From Symsagittifera roscoffensis (Eukaryota; Xenacoelomorpha; Acoela; Convolutidae): a stretch of 64,000 nucleotides of DNA. Below are positions 37,849-46,271 of this stretch, piece after piece. The stretch is from NCBI RefSeq assembly GCF_963678635.1, contig NC_087063.1, forward strand, positions 35,130,540-35,194,539, in the 5' to 3' direction. Each line of letters starts with the position of its first letter. Positions within the stretch are counted from its first letter, which is position 1. Below the pieces are notes generated by a model. The model was not told the origin of the DNA and did no database searches. It saw nothing but the letters and a program-made list of their open reading frames with translations. The position numbers were made by a program, and so were the translations under genes.

Positions 37849-38623
37849 TTGGCTTCATGAACTAGGAATAACACATGCTCCCAGAACCGCATATTCACCA
37901 TGGACAAATGGTAAAGTGGAAATACAAAACAAACATCTAGGAACACATTTTAGAATTTTCTTTGATCAAGCAAAGGGAAATTGGAGTGATCTAGCTGCGA
38001 AATTCGCTTTCGCTCATAACACCACTATCAACGCAAGTACTGGATTAACACCATACGAAATTGTTTTCGGACAAAAACCTCAAATACCAATCTCTTTAAA
38101 ACTAGGATTACTCCGAAATTCAGAATTAACGTGCAACTCTGAATTCTGTGCTAATCTTCCATTACACAGACATTCTTTACAAACATCATCAAATAAAGCT
38201 ATACAACCATTATTAAAACCAAAAATTAACACTTCACTACTTATCCGAGAAAACCAATTTAAATACATCTATAATACAGCTTACAAGAAAAGTCTTGAAA
38301 ACAACGCCAAAATCCACAAATATCGAAATAAATATAAATTAGGAAAACCCTTAGAAATAGGTCAAAAAGTACTGATGGAAAACCATTCCATAGAAGGTGG
38401 CAAATCAAAAAAATTACAAGAACTACGATCAGGCCCATATACGGTAACAAATAAAGTAACGAATGTAAACTATGAAATACAATTAGATTCAGATCAAACT
38501 ATAAAAAAGGCAGCTCATAGAAACCATCTAATTGAATAATTTCCCACTGAAGAAAAAGCAAAGGAACTGGTGAATGACTATGTTTTAAAAGACCAGTCCG
38601 ACAAACCATTCTATGAAATCTAA
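37811..38623 (+). pseudogene. pol: Pol, integrase C-terminal part
   Basis: Continues the integrase in the next frame, with YSPWTNGKVEIQNKHLG carrying the catalytic Glu codon at 37919. Spacing from the second Asp is 106 bases, that is 35 codons plus one base, as expected for D,D-35-E with a single-base frameshift. A chromodomain is not seen. The C-terminal part (GQKVLMENHS, LQELRSGPYTV) is the usual beta-barrel tail. The frame stops at 38537-38539, but the same frame continues open (FPTEEKAKELV) to a TAA at 38621-38623, so the true Pol end may lie there. Confidence 0.75.
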
Positions 38624-39039
38624 TGAAATCATGGAATAAAATTGTCAATACACCACTCACCAACAAATCATTTCAAAACCCAATGGGTTCATCAGAATAT
38701 TTACCTGTCGAAACACACCATAGACGAGAAAATAATATAGAACTACATAAAACTGAGCAAGAAAAAACCTTAACGAATATTGACTCAGGATTTCAAGAGC
38801 ACAACACAGAAACTATGCAAATGCCACATACACCAGGATTAGCTCAGAGAAGGCTAACCTCAACACCTCTTTATCCAAACGATAGGAATGGTAATAATTT
38901 CGATGAATTGTCATATATACCAACTACATCGAGTCACAACCTCCAAAACGGACAGACATCTGTTCAAACGGGCTCGACAAATGAAAGAATTCAGAGACAT
39001 CGGCGACAACCCAGCTTCTACCAAGCAGGATTCAACTAA
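38623..39039 (+). CDS. 138-codon ORF between pol and env, unknown
   Basis: The ATG overlaps the downstream Pol stop in the sequence TAATG (38621-38625), an arrangement compatible with termination-reinitiation. The product is hydrophilic, rich in Asn, Thr, Gln and His, with no signal peptide, membrane segment or known motif, and ends in an RHRRQ basic patch. It may be a small regulatory protein or a displaced Pol or Env exon. CTCCAG at 39085-39090 just before env could be a splice acceptor for an env mRNA. I do not recognise a family. Confidence 0.45.
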   Translation: MKSWNKIVNTPLTNKSFQNPMGSSEYLPVETHHRRENNIELHKTEQEKTLTNIDSGFQEHNTETMQMPHTPGLAQRRLTSTPLYPNDRNGNNFDELSYIPTTSSHNLQNGQTSVQTGSTNERIQRHRRQPSFYQAGFN

Positions 39040-39123
39040 AAAATCTCTAATAATCTTCACTAGCTAAAAACTCATTTTGTAATCTCCAGGTCATCAATTT
39101 GGATACAAAAGATTATTCAAACT

Positions 39124-41592
39124 ATGACCCCACACGTAATGGTCAATCAAACTAGTCAATTTTTAATAAAACAATGGTTTCTTCCAATAAAAACCAACCA
39201 AAAAAATTTACTATTGCTAATTTTTAGCAACTTCGCGATAATGATGAAATTTACTACCCTACTTTCAACATTTATAACTCTTGTCATTCTACAGAATGAT
39301 TATTTGGAAAACGTATCGAATTCTCTCAAAGTTACTCACTATGGCTGTTCAAGCATGCAGGAAAATAAAACGTATGCTTTAAATCAAGTGGCCCCATGTA
39401 AAGTTAGCCCAGAAAACTTTTACACTACCGATAGCACAATTAGCGTATATCAACGGTCTTATAGAACATACGTGAACGCAGTTATGTGTAAAATTAAAAC
39501 ATTTCCCATTCGTTATAATTGCGGAATGTGGGCACATTCTTCCATCGTTCACAATATGAACATGATAACCTATGAAATTATTATACCACCAGAAGATTGC
39601 GAAAAAGCAGCAAAGAACAACAAAATTACAATGAATGAAGATGGATACACCCATGAACTAATTATAAAAATGGATGAAAGTATTTTACAACACAGAAATG
39701 AAGGAACATCATTAGAAGGCGACAGTTCGACAGCATGCAAGAATAGGGGACAAATCAAACAATATAGCTACGAAACCCACATGCAAAAAGTTCAACTCAA
39801 AATAAATCTAGAAACAAAACAAGTACAAAATCCTTACGGTATCCCATTACCATGCACAGTACTCGAAGGCGGATGCAAATCAACATCATTAGACCTTTAT
39901 GCTTACACTTGGGACATGCCCGAAAATTGCGTAGTCACAAAATTGTTTTCTCAAAAAGCGAAAATGGTCAAGTACGCTAATAAGTTGGACCACCCTCAAT
40001 ATCATATACTGAGTGAGGGATCGGCACCCAATGGCTTAGACCTCAAAATTCGCATTTACAACAAGCAGCAAGAAGTCTGCAGCAGGCCAGGAGCATTATA
40101 TAAAACAATTTTTGAGTCCTTGTTTATTTCTTTTTCAGGCGGTTTTGATATGAACACTGGTAAATCCAGCAACATGCGACACGATGATAGAAATTACTAT
40201 CAAATGCAAATAAATGAGAACGATCAAATAAGAGTGAAACCTTTGAACTATCATCTGGGATCAGGTAATTTTTCATTCCTCCATGATGAACGTAACAATA
40301 AAAATCGGGATCCTCATTGGCGCCATGTAGGTACCGATGAAATTGATTACGAACTTCATCTGGGTGCAAAGTTAGATTACATAATGTATTTTAATGCTAA
40401 ACAACTCAAACATTCTGAAATGACATTATTACAGAATCAATGTGAACTCGAAAGAACACAAATTCTAACGATAATGATGTTAGCTTTACAAAATACCAGG
40501 CTTGCAGGATATATGTTAACCGGCAATCGTTCTATGTTTTTGGACACCGATGGAGCAGTTGGCTGGCTGTATGACTGCCCTAAAAAAGTTTCACCTCTTA
40601 AAGTTCTCGAAAAATGCTTTGATCGAATACCGATCTTTTACAATGGGCGAACAATGTTTGTCGACCCTATTACCCGCCAAACTTTTCCTTTTGCCAACGA
40701 AATACATTGCGTTGGTGGCTACAAAAATGCCTTTCAACTTGATTTAGATGATAAGTTATCTTGGTACCAATTAATGCCGGCTCCAATACCTTTCAAGACT
40801 CCTTTAATGTTCGCTCCACAAGATATAGAGCATATTACGGAATTTCCCGTATACGATTCGCGACGCGCAGGCATGTATACCCCAAAACAATTAAAAGCTT
40901 TTTGGGATAACATTATTCATAACACAGCATCAACATCTATTCTCAAAAAAATTACAAGAACTGTTCTCCAAAATGGACACATGGATTATGCAAATTCCGA
41001 CGCTTTAACCGCTGCAATGGGTTTAAACCAGAAAATTTATCTAGATTCTCTGCTCTCACCAGGATTTTTCATGAATAGTTTCATCGGAACATTCGGTTTT
41101 GTTGCTTTTTTCTTAGAGAAAATTGGAATTTATTTTGCCTGTTTTCTTTTTCTCAAATTCCTGCTAAAAATAATAGTAACAATTATTAAAGCTTTGGAAA
41201 TTAATAAGTTAACAAATCGTACTATGAGCTTCTGGAAGATAATATTAGGTGCAACGTATAACCTTTTTGTTCTATCAGTCTTTACTTCCATTTTCTCAAA
41301 CGAAAACTCCAATCTTGAACCATCAGATTCGCGAAACTCAAGACAAAAACAAATACGAGAACAAAATCATAATCAAAGTATTTACCAAGAGAGCACTGCT
41401 TCAATACCTATGGTAGAACAAAATGAGCCTGCAGTACCCTTAATGTCACCAGATTCGCGAAACGCACCTGGTTTATACCCAGACCTAAATAACCAAAATG
41501 AACATTTAGTACGGACCAATGTAATAGGAACGATCTCTAGCACAACAATCCCTCATCCAACCACCAACAACAACACTATTTCACCAATCTAA
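39124..41592 (+). CDS. env: Envelope glycoprotein (822 residues)
   Basis: One uninterrupted ORF. A hydrophobic N-terminal stretch (residues about 28-56) can serve as signal peptide. A cysteine-rich ectodomain with several N-x-S/T sites follows. At residues 650-695 lies a strongly hydrophobic region, a second hydrophobic stretch is at about 704-724, and a Ser/Asn/Pro-rich tail of about 98 residues follows. The ectodomain contains NCGMWAHSS (Cys133), a Cys-Gly-Met...His-Ser pattern that I associate with glycoproteins of chuvirus-like negative-strand RNA viruses and related captured env genes; that link is from memory and unverified. The ORF is intact although gag and pol are broken. Internal ATGs at residues 40-41 offer alternative starts. 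Confidence 0.75.
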   Translation: MTPHVMVNQTSQFLIKQWFLPIKTNQKNLLLLIFSNFAIMMKFTTLLSTFITLVILQNDYLENVSNSLKVTHYGCSSMQENKTYALNQVAPCKVSPENFYTTDSTISVYQRSYRTYVNAVMCKIKTFPIRYNCGMWAHSSIVHNMNMITYEIIIPPEDCEKAAKNNKITMNEDGYTHELIIKMDESILQHRNEGTSLEGDSSTACKNRGQIKQYSYETHMQKVQLKINLETKQVQNPYGIPLPCTVLEGGCKSTSLDLYAYTWDMPENCVVTKLFSQKAKMVKYANKLDHPQYHILSEGSAPNGLDLKIRIYNKQQEVCSRPGALYKTIFESLFISFSGGFDMNTGKSSNMRHDDRNYYQMQINENDQIRVKPLNYHLGSGNFSFLHDERNNKNRDPHWRHVGTDEIDYELHLGAKLDYIMYFNAKQLKHSEMTLLQNQCELERTQILTIMMLALQNTRLAGYMLTGNRSMFLDTDGAVGWLYDCPKKVSPLKVLEKCFDRIPIFYNGRTMFVDPITRQTFPFANEIHCVGGYKNAFQLDLDDKLSWYQLMPAPIPFKTPLMFAPQDIEHITEFPVYDSRRAGMYTPKQLKAFWDNIIHNTASTSILKKITRTVLQNGHMDYANSDALTAAMGLNQKIYLDSLLSPGFFMNSFIGTFGFVAFFLEKIGIYFACFLFLKFLLKIIVTIIKALEINKLTNRTMSFWKIILGATYNLFVLSVFTSIFSNENSNLEPSDSRNSRQKQIREQNHNQSIYQESTASIPMVEQNEPAVPLMSPDSRNAPGLYPDLNNQNEHLVRTNVIGTISSTTIPHPTTNNNTISPI

Positions 41593-41649
41593 GCAACAGT
41601 TTTCTATTTCAGAATGCCCTCAAGAAAACTGTGCATCCCCATAGACTAA

Positions 41650-41925
41650 ATGCTAGTCGATATTTTAGACAGACAAGTTCTTTTACTGATTCAATTTCCC
41701 ACACTTACAAATAAACTGTTTACACGAATAGCAGCTGTTGACTTACCTCAATTGGGAACCAATAATTTTATACGCCTCATGCTAATTGTTTACCCAGGAA
41801 AAGTGATTCATGAAGCTGTCATTGAATCATCGAATCCCAAATATAATTATATCTGTTCCTTTCTTCAAAGTAACCAATCTGCTATCATAAAAATTACTTC
41901 AGAAGGAGTTCATTTTTGTGTGTGA
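41650..41925 (+). CDS. Accessory small-domain ORF a (91 residues)
   Basis: First of eight copies of a small domain downstream of env. It starts MLVDILDRQVLLLIQFP and ends EGVHFCV. The pattern is three or four short hydrophobic strands, a central LMLIVYPG strand, a SSNPKYNYI segment and a second strand pair, suggesting a compact beta fold. It is very similar to ORF b (ILDR, LIQ.P, YP.E/K, ESSN/DSSN, HFCV). Function is unknown; no signal peptide or metal-binding pattern is seen. Confidence 0.6.
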   Translation: MLVDILDRQVLLLIQFPTLTNKLFTRIAAVDLPQLGTNNFIRLMLIVYPGKVIHEAVIESSNPKYNYICSFLQSNQSAIIKITSEGVHFCV

Positions 41926-42242
41926 AATACCACGATACAAAGAATTTACTGAACACAAACATTCAAATTTTGGTAGGAATTTTGGATCGAGACATTCGTT
42001 TATTAATTCAACTTCCAAGTTATGCAAACAAACTACCAGCATTAATAGCATCAGCAAGATTACCAAAAACCAAACCAAATGATTGCATTCACCTTATGAT
42101 AATAACTTATCCTGAGGAAACTGTTCAAGAAATTGAAATTGACTCTTCAAACAAAAAATATGATTATACTTGTTCTTTACTGGAAGGAAATAGCTCAGCA
42201 GTCGTCATTACCGATTTCGAAGGAATTCACTTCTGTGTATAA
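41916..42242 (+). CDS. Accessory small-domain ORF b
   Basis: The part matching ORF a runs from about 41968 (ILVGILDRDIRLLIQLP) to EGIHFCV at 42239. The position of the ORF-a start Met is an Ile codon here (ATT), so the start codon has been lost or translation begins upstream in the open frame. The frame overlaps the end of ORF a by 10 bases. Confidence 0.5.
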   Translation: MCVKYHDTKNLLNTNIQILVGILDRDIRLLIQLPSYANKLPALIASARLPKTKPNDCIHLMIITYPEETVQEIEIDSSNKKYDYTCSLLEGNSSAVVITDFEGIHFCV

Positions 42243-42307
42243 GTATTAAACCAGAAACAACAAAATTGAATGGATACTTTCCAAATATAAAATTTGGAGA
42301 AAAATAA

Positions 42308-42583
42308 ATGTTCCTTGACACACTAAATCAAAATTTCTGCTTAATCATATCTTGTCCTCATTTCCCAAAGAAATTCTATTCCCGAGTCACAACAGCAATT
42401 TTACCATCCGTAGCAATTGATAACAATTTACACTTAATTATCAACGACTTTCACCATAATCAAAATTACGATATTATCGTAAAGCAAACCAATCCTAGAT
42501 ACAAAGATATTCTTCACATCTTAAAGTATAAAAACTCAGCCATATTCGAAACTGCTTGTGAAGAAATTATTTTTTGTGAGTAA
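42308..42583 (+). CDS. Accessory small-domain ORF c (91 residues)
   Basis: Same length and layout as ORFs a and b, starting MFLDTLNQNFCLIISCPHFP, with LHLIINDFHH as the central strand, QTNPRYKDI after it and FCE at the end. Sequence identity to a and b is modest, but start, end and hydrophobic pattern agree. Confidence 0.55.
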   Translation: MFLDTLNQNFCLIISCPHFPKKFYSRVTTAILPSVAIDNNLHLIINDFHHNQNYDIIVKQTNPRYKDILHILKYKNSAIFETACEEIIFCE

Positions 42584-42602
42584 AATAATTGAACATAAAC
42601 TC

Positions 42603-42857
42603 ATGTTATTTAAACACAACAATCGTCACGTACTCCTTTATCAAATAGAAAAATCCTTCGACGCTTGTAACGGTTCATATTGTCCAAAACTTATCTTATA
42701 TTTCGATTATTGTAATACTTGGGAAGACGGAATAATTGAAGTCTTCCACAACTCGCCATATTGGAACTTTTTTGTAGTTTTGTCGAATACATGTTTAAGT
42801 CATCTGCCAAAAGACATAAGCGATTTCCATTCAAATGATCTCACTAACCTCTTGTAA
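42603..42857 (+). CDS. Accessory small-domain ORF d
   Basis: Starts MLFKHNNRHVLLYQIEK. The central strand is KLILYFDY, followed by GIIEVFHNSPYWNFFVVLSN. The 'S.YW.FF' segment links it to ORFs f and g and to the domain at 44218. The frame is also open upstream to 42558. It overlaps the start of ORF e by 23 bases. Confidence 0.55.
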   Translation: MLFKHNNRHVLLYQIEKSFDACNGSYCPKLILYFDYCNTWEDGIIEVFHNSPYWNFFVVLSNTCLSHLPKDISDFHSNDLTNLL

Positions 42858-43074
42858 TCTGTTTATCCGGTTACCAAACCTACGTTACTCACTCATTGGA
42901 GTAGAAAAACACTCTGGAAACTTTTATCTTTTACATGTGAGTAAGGTTAACTCCAGTATAGCAACTACAATAACAGTTCCAGGAAATCACCCTAATTTCC
43001 TTGAACTAAGTCATTTTCTTGCTTTTGACACAAATGCAGAATTTTTTCTAAATCCACCTATTTTCTCTAATTAG
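42835..43074 (+). CDS. Accessory small-domain ORF e (79 residues)
   Basis: Starts MISLTSCNLFIRLPNLRYS. It keeps the pattern LLHVSKVN, then TTITVPGNHPNFLELSHFLAF in the place of the 'IIV...S.YW.FF..LS' block of the neighbours, making it the most divergent member. It is followed five bases later by ORF f. Confidence 0.5.
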   Translation: MISLTSCNLFIRLPNLRYSLIGVEKHSGNFYLLHVSKVNSSIATTITVPGNHPNFLELSHFLAFDTNAEFFLNPPIFSN

Positions 43075-43079
43075 AAAAA

Positions 43080-43316
43080 ATGATGTTTAATATCAACGAC
43101 CAACCAGTTTCAGTTATTCATAAAAAGAAAACATTTGAATTACAACCACATTATCAAGTTTACATGATAGTTAATGTTCGATACATCGAAACAGGTACTT
43201 TTGAGGAACTTAGTATTTACCCCACTTCCCGATATTGGCCATTCTTTCTTTTTGTATCTGATCACCCAGAGTCTTGTCCTACCAATATTGAATGTGAACA
43301 ATGTACCTTAGACTAG
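43080..43316 (+). CDS. Accessory small-domain ORF f (78 residues)
   Basis: Two ATGs in tandem (43080, 43083). The central strand is YMIVNVRYI, followed by EELSIYPTSRYWPFFLFVSD. It shares the YW.FF block with d and h. The C-terminus has two Cys (ECEQCTLD). It ends at TAG 43314-43316, after which the same frame stays open. Confidence 0.55.
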   Translation: MMFNINDQPVSVIHKKKTFELQPHYQVYMIVNVRYIETGTFEELSIYPTSRYWPFFLFVSDHPESCPTNIECEQCTLD

Positions 43317-43550
43317 AATGATAGTTTTTACGAAGGAACCTTTGTCCAAATTAAAGGGTTCCAACGCTCCTTCATTCTAGCAGAAAATTTCAAAATAACC
43401 CCCATTTTTATAATTCATTTCGAAACGCTTTATAATGGCGAACTACACAGCACCATTATTAAACCAAGCAATAAATACTGGCATTTATTACTATGTCTTG
43501 CAAATAGCCTAACATTTCCCATTCCCTGCGATCTAGACCAGATTGAATGA
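43317..43550 (+). CDS. Accessory small-domain ORF g (no start codon)
   Basis: The frame continues directly after the TAG of ORF f for 77 codons, with the same domain layout: FIIHFETLYNGELHSTII, then KPSNKYWHLLLCLAN. There is no ATG at the expected place, so it could be expressed only by readthrough of the f stop or by a spliced start, or it may be decaying. The ORF stop (GAATGA) lies 10 bp ahead of the RING 1 ATG. Confidence 0.45.
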   Translation, partial: NDSFYEGTFVQIKGFQRSFILAENFKITPIFIIHFETLYNGELHSTIIKPSNKYWHLLLCLANSLTFPIPCDLDQIE

Positions 43551-43559
43551 GCAGTGAGA

Positions 43560-43928
43560 ATGACAACTGAATGTCCTATATGTTTGGAAATTTGCGATCA
43601 AACGAAAAAATTACACAAAAATTTTCCTCCACAACCACCACATTTAGTTTGCGTTAATTGTTATAATAAACTCAAGCTAAGAGCTAGTACACCATTCGCA
43701 AAAATTCCTTGCCCCATTTGCAGGCAGATTATTCATGTAATTAGTATGACAGAATACGATGTCTGTAATATCTGCAACCAATTAGTGTTATCCAGAAACA
43801 AACGAAAGGGTGAACATATGATAGTTAAGCACCCTTATATTACTGTATGCAATAACTGCATTGAGAAATGTAAAAACATCTGCCTTATCTGTTTTTCCAA
43901 AATTGCCTTTGATGAGCTTTGGGCATAA
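43560..43928 (+). CDS. RING-like zinc-finger protein 1
   Basis: A 122-residue ORF from ATG 43560. The N-terminal half has CPICLEIC, then PPHLVCVNCYNKL, then CPICRQ, matching a C3HC4/C3H2C3-like RING order (C-x2-C, H-x3-C-x2-C, C-x2-C). A second zinc-binding module follows: CNICNQL, then VCNNC, then NICLIC. RING proteins are usually ubiquitin ligases, so it may redirect host ubiquitination; that is inference. The two-module layout repeats in the third RING ORF. Confidence 0.6.
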   Translation: MTTECPICLEICDQTKKLHKNFPPQPPHLVCVNCYNKLKLRASTPFAKIPCPICRQIIHVISMTEYDVCNICNQLVLSRNKRKGEHMIVKHPYITVCNNCIEKCKNICLICFSKIAFDELWA

Positions 43929-43942
43929 CTTCTTTTTATACA

Positions 43943-44493
43943 ATGACAAACGAATGCCCTGTTTGTCAAGAATTGAAAACAACCCTTCAATTAAGAAAAC
44001 TTCACAAAAGAAAGTATCCACAACCCTTTCATTTTATTTGTAATGAATGCTACATGACTCTCAAATCCAAAACATATTAATTTTTGACAAATTCTTATGC
44101 CATATATGCCACCAGGATGTTCACGTATTAAATTTCGAACAACTTAACAAATGTCTGACCTGTAAAGGCAATAAAAAAAGAATAAACAATTATGCTGATT
44201 GTTTAGGAAGCCGCAAAATGTTCTGCTTGGTAATGGACATTGATTTTGTCCTTGATTATAATCTCCTCGTCCAAGTTGACGGTTACCAAGCGCGCACAAA
44301 CCGTATTTATATTCATCCCGATCAACAGCAGTTGGATATTTTTTGCACACATTATAGTCCTGGCTTCCACGATGAAGAAAAATTTACTGTCAAAAGCAGC
44401 AGTAGATTTTTTAATTTTATCTTAAATGCATTCAACAATGACGAAGATGTTATCGACATAAATTTCCAAACCTCCAATCGACCTATTTTTTAA
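43943..44493 (+). pseudogene. RING-like ORF 2, frameshifted, joined to small-domain copy h
   Basis: From ATG 43943, 45 codons carry CPVCQEL and FHFICNECYMTLK and end at TAA 44078-44080. The second half (CHICHQDVHVL, then KCLTC) is in the overlapping frame open from 44047 to 44493. One frame change near 44075-44095 therefore separates the halves of a RING equivalent to RING 1. The downstream part, from MFCLVMDIDF at 44218, is an eighth copy of the small domain, with FTVKSSSRFFNFILNAF as its YW-block counterpart. This joins a zinc finger and a small domain in one reading frame. Confidence 0.5.
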
Positions 44494-44649
44494 ATCTTTC
44501 TTTCATTAAAAAAATGATTCAGATAACTTTACCAGCTTTTATATGTAAAATTTTTCAAGCTTGTTGTTTTTATTTCCAAAGTTTTCTTTACGTTTCTCAA
44601 CCCATACTACAGTACTTCCGAAAAAAAACATTGAACAACCCATTCTTGA

Positions 44650-45028
44650 ATGCCCAATTTGTTACTTACCAAAGTCAAAATTCAAGAAACAACATAATAA
44701 CGAGCCACATCATCCACCAGACTTTATCTGTATAGACTGTCATGACCAAATTATAGCCCATTTTTCTAAATATGGACAGATTTTACGCCCGATTTGCCAA
44801 GTCCCAAATTATACCCAATCACTTTCATATTACTCCCCTTGTTGTTCATGCGATAGTATGGTTAAAAGCGCAAATTGGGGAAGTACCCAGACCCAAAGTA
44901 TGGCAAGCTATCAACATCTTACTGATTGCCATCAAGGTATCACTATTTGTACAAGATGCCTCCCTAATACTGCAAAATTTTTTCCCTTATGCCACATCCC
45001 TTGTGATTTTTCCGACCCCTGGAATTAA
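44650..45028 (+). CDS. RING-like zinc-finger ORF 3
   Basis: The open frame runs from about 44561 without a clear ATG before the zinc region. It reads LECPICYLPK, then PPDFICIDCHDQI, then LRPICQ, where Arg replaces the first Cys of the last pair. The second module follows: CCSCDSM, a His, ITICTRC and a final CH. The order equals RING 1. The lost Cys and missing start suggest partial decay. Confidence 0.5.
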
Positions 45029-45131
45029 TTATCCACACTATCCGATGTCATTATACAATTCCTCTACACTTCTACATTTGTTAAGGCCTCAACCCTTCAG
45101 TAAATCGCTCACAATTTATATATCTTTATAA

Positions 45132-45581
45132 ACAATAGTAAACACAAAATACCCTTTAAATATGCTATATTATATACTATTTACCCCCCCCCCCCGGTTT
45201 TTTCTAGTCCCTTTTACCTATAAAAGGGGACCCCATGGTAAGCCTGTGGATGACCCCAGGTGGACATACATTTAAGATTAGGGGTTAATTAATGCCCAAA
45301 TTTCCATTTTTTGCTTTAATTACATTTGCATTTTTGCTTTAAGTTTCATATCTGAGCTTAACTCAGTGTTGTAAAGTGCTTTATTCCTGTGGTTAATAAA
45401 CACCATGATCGTTTTTCTTCATTTGTTTTCCGTGGTGGGTTTGTGTGAAACCACAAGATTATATGTTCCACCTTTTATATATATACAATTTTACACTTTG
45501 TCCTTCATTGTTCAAAGCAGTTGATAATTAGCCTGAATATCCGAATGTAATTCGGGATTTTGAATATTTGGTCATTTTATA
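45132..45581 (+). promoter_or_regulatory. Internal promoter-like region with C tract, TATA box and AATAAA
   Basis: A run of 12 C at 45184-45195 is followed by TATAAAAG at 45219-45226 and AATAAA at 45395-45400. TATA and AATAAA about 175 bp apart recall the spacing of an LTR or of an internal promoter. The 229-codon ORF starts 360 bp after the TATA box. I see no second copy of this segment in the window. Confidence 0.4.
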
Positions 45582-46271
45582 TTGATGTTTAGCAAAATGG
45601 AATACGACCCAATTTTGAACTGGAACTGCAGAAATGCAGACCCAGCACCAGAGGAGTTCAAAAGAAAGCTGCCTCTCAGGAAGAAACAACGGAAACCTCT
45701 AGCAGTTCAATCTTTGTCAATGGACGACGGGTTAAATAAGAACCCTCGCAACTTTCCCAGTTTAACCCAAAGATTGGAGCTGCAGAAGTGCAGAGAAACC
45801 AAATTGGATACGGAAAATCCAAAATATATAACGAGTTTAAAGTACTCAATAAAGGAAAATTATAACAGATGGAAGCTACCATCGTTCATTGAAATCATCA
45901 ACTCAACGACAATGGAAAAGGCGATGATGCCTATCGATTTCATAACCCAGCCAGAAGTGGTTATAAAGAACGAAAACAACTTCTGGAAATTAAAGAAGAG
46001 GGAGGAAAACGGCTACATCCTCAAGGCAGGAGGCACGCAAGTCACCATCCCGTTCGAGGGAATAACTGCTTTTCCGAACCATGTAAAAAACAGACAGGAA
46101 GAACGGGACGACATTCAACAACTTACGGACGGAATGAGCAGACTACGAATCAAGAACAAAATTAAAAAGAAGAAAATCGTGAAGTTGCAACAAAAACTTG
46201 AGGCTTCACAGAGAAAGATAGCGATCCTCAGATCATACAATGTGGAGCTAGAAGCCGGAAGGAAGCTCTAG
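45582..46271 (+). CDS. 229-codon ORF before the 3' LTR, basic coiled coil
   Basis: A hydrophilic protein from MMFSKMEYD (a second usable ATG is at 45597). The N-terminus has a basic PLRKKQRKP stretch that could be a nuclear localisation signal. The C-terminal third is a long charged helix (KNKIKKKKIVKLQQKLEAS) with heptad-like Leu/Ile spacing, predicting a coiled coil. It does not resemble gag, env or the small domain. Its place between a private TATA box and the polypurine tract recalls accessory or transactivator genes of complex retroviruses, by position only. Confidence 0.5.
   Translation: MMFSKMEYDPILNWNCRNADPAPEEFKRKLPLRKKQRKPLAVQSLSMDDGLNKNPRNFPSLTQRLELQKCRETKLDTENPKYITSLKYSIKENYNRWKLPSFIEIINSTTMEKAMMPIDFITQPEVVIKNENNFWKLKKREENGYILKAGGTQVTIPFEGITAFPNHVKNRQEERDDIQQLTDGMSRLRIKNKIKKKKIVKLQQKLEASQRKIAILRSYNVELEAGRKL

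Noticed and set aside
41400-41592. LYPDL in the Env cytoplasmic tail as an ALIX-binding late domain
   Set aside because: The pattern fits LYPxL but is short and common, and late domains normally lie in gag. It is not supported beyond the match itself.
45582-46271. 229-codon ORF as the displaced gag N-terminus missing from the 5' end
   Set aside because: It has no continuity with the gag frame, lies behind its own TATA box, and its coiled-coil end does not match a matrix-capsid junction. It was kept as an unknown accessory ORF.
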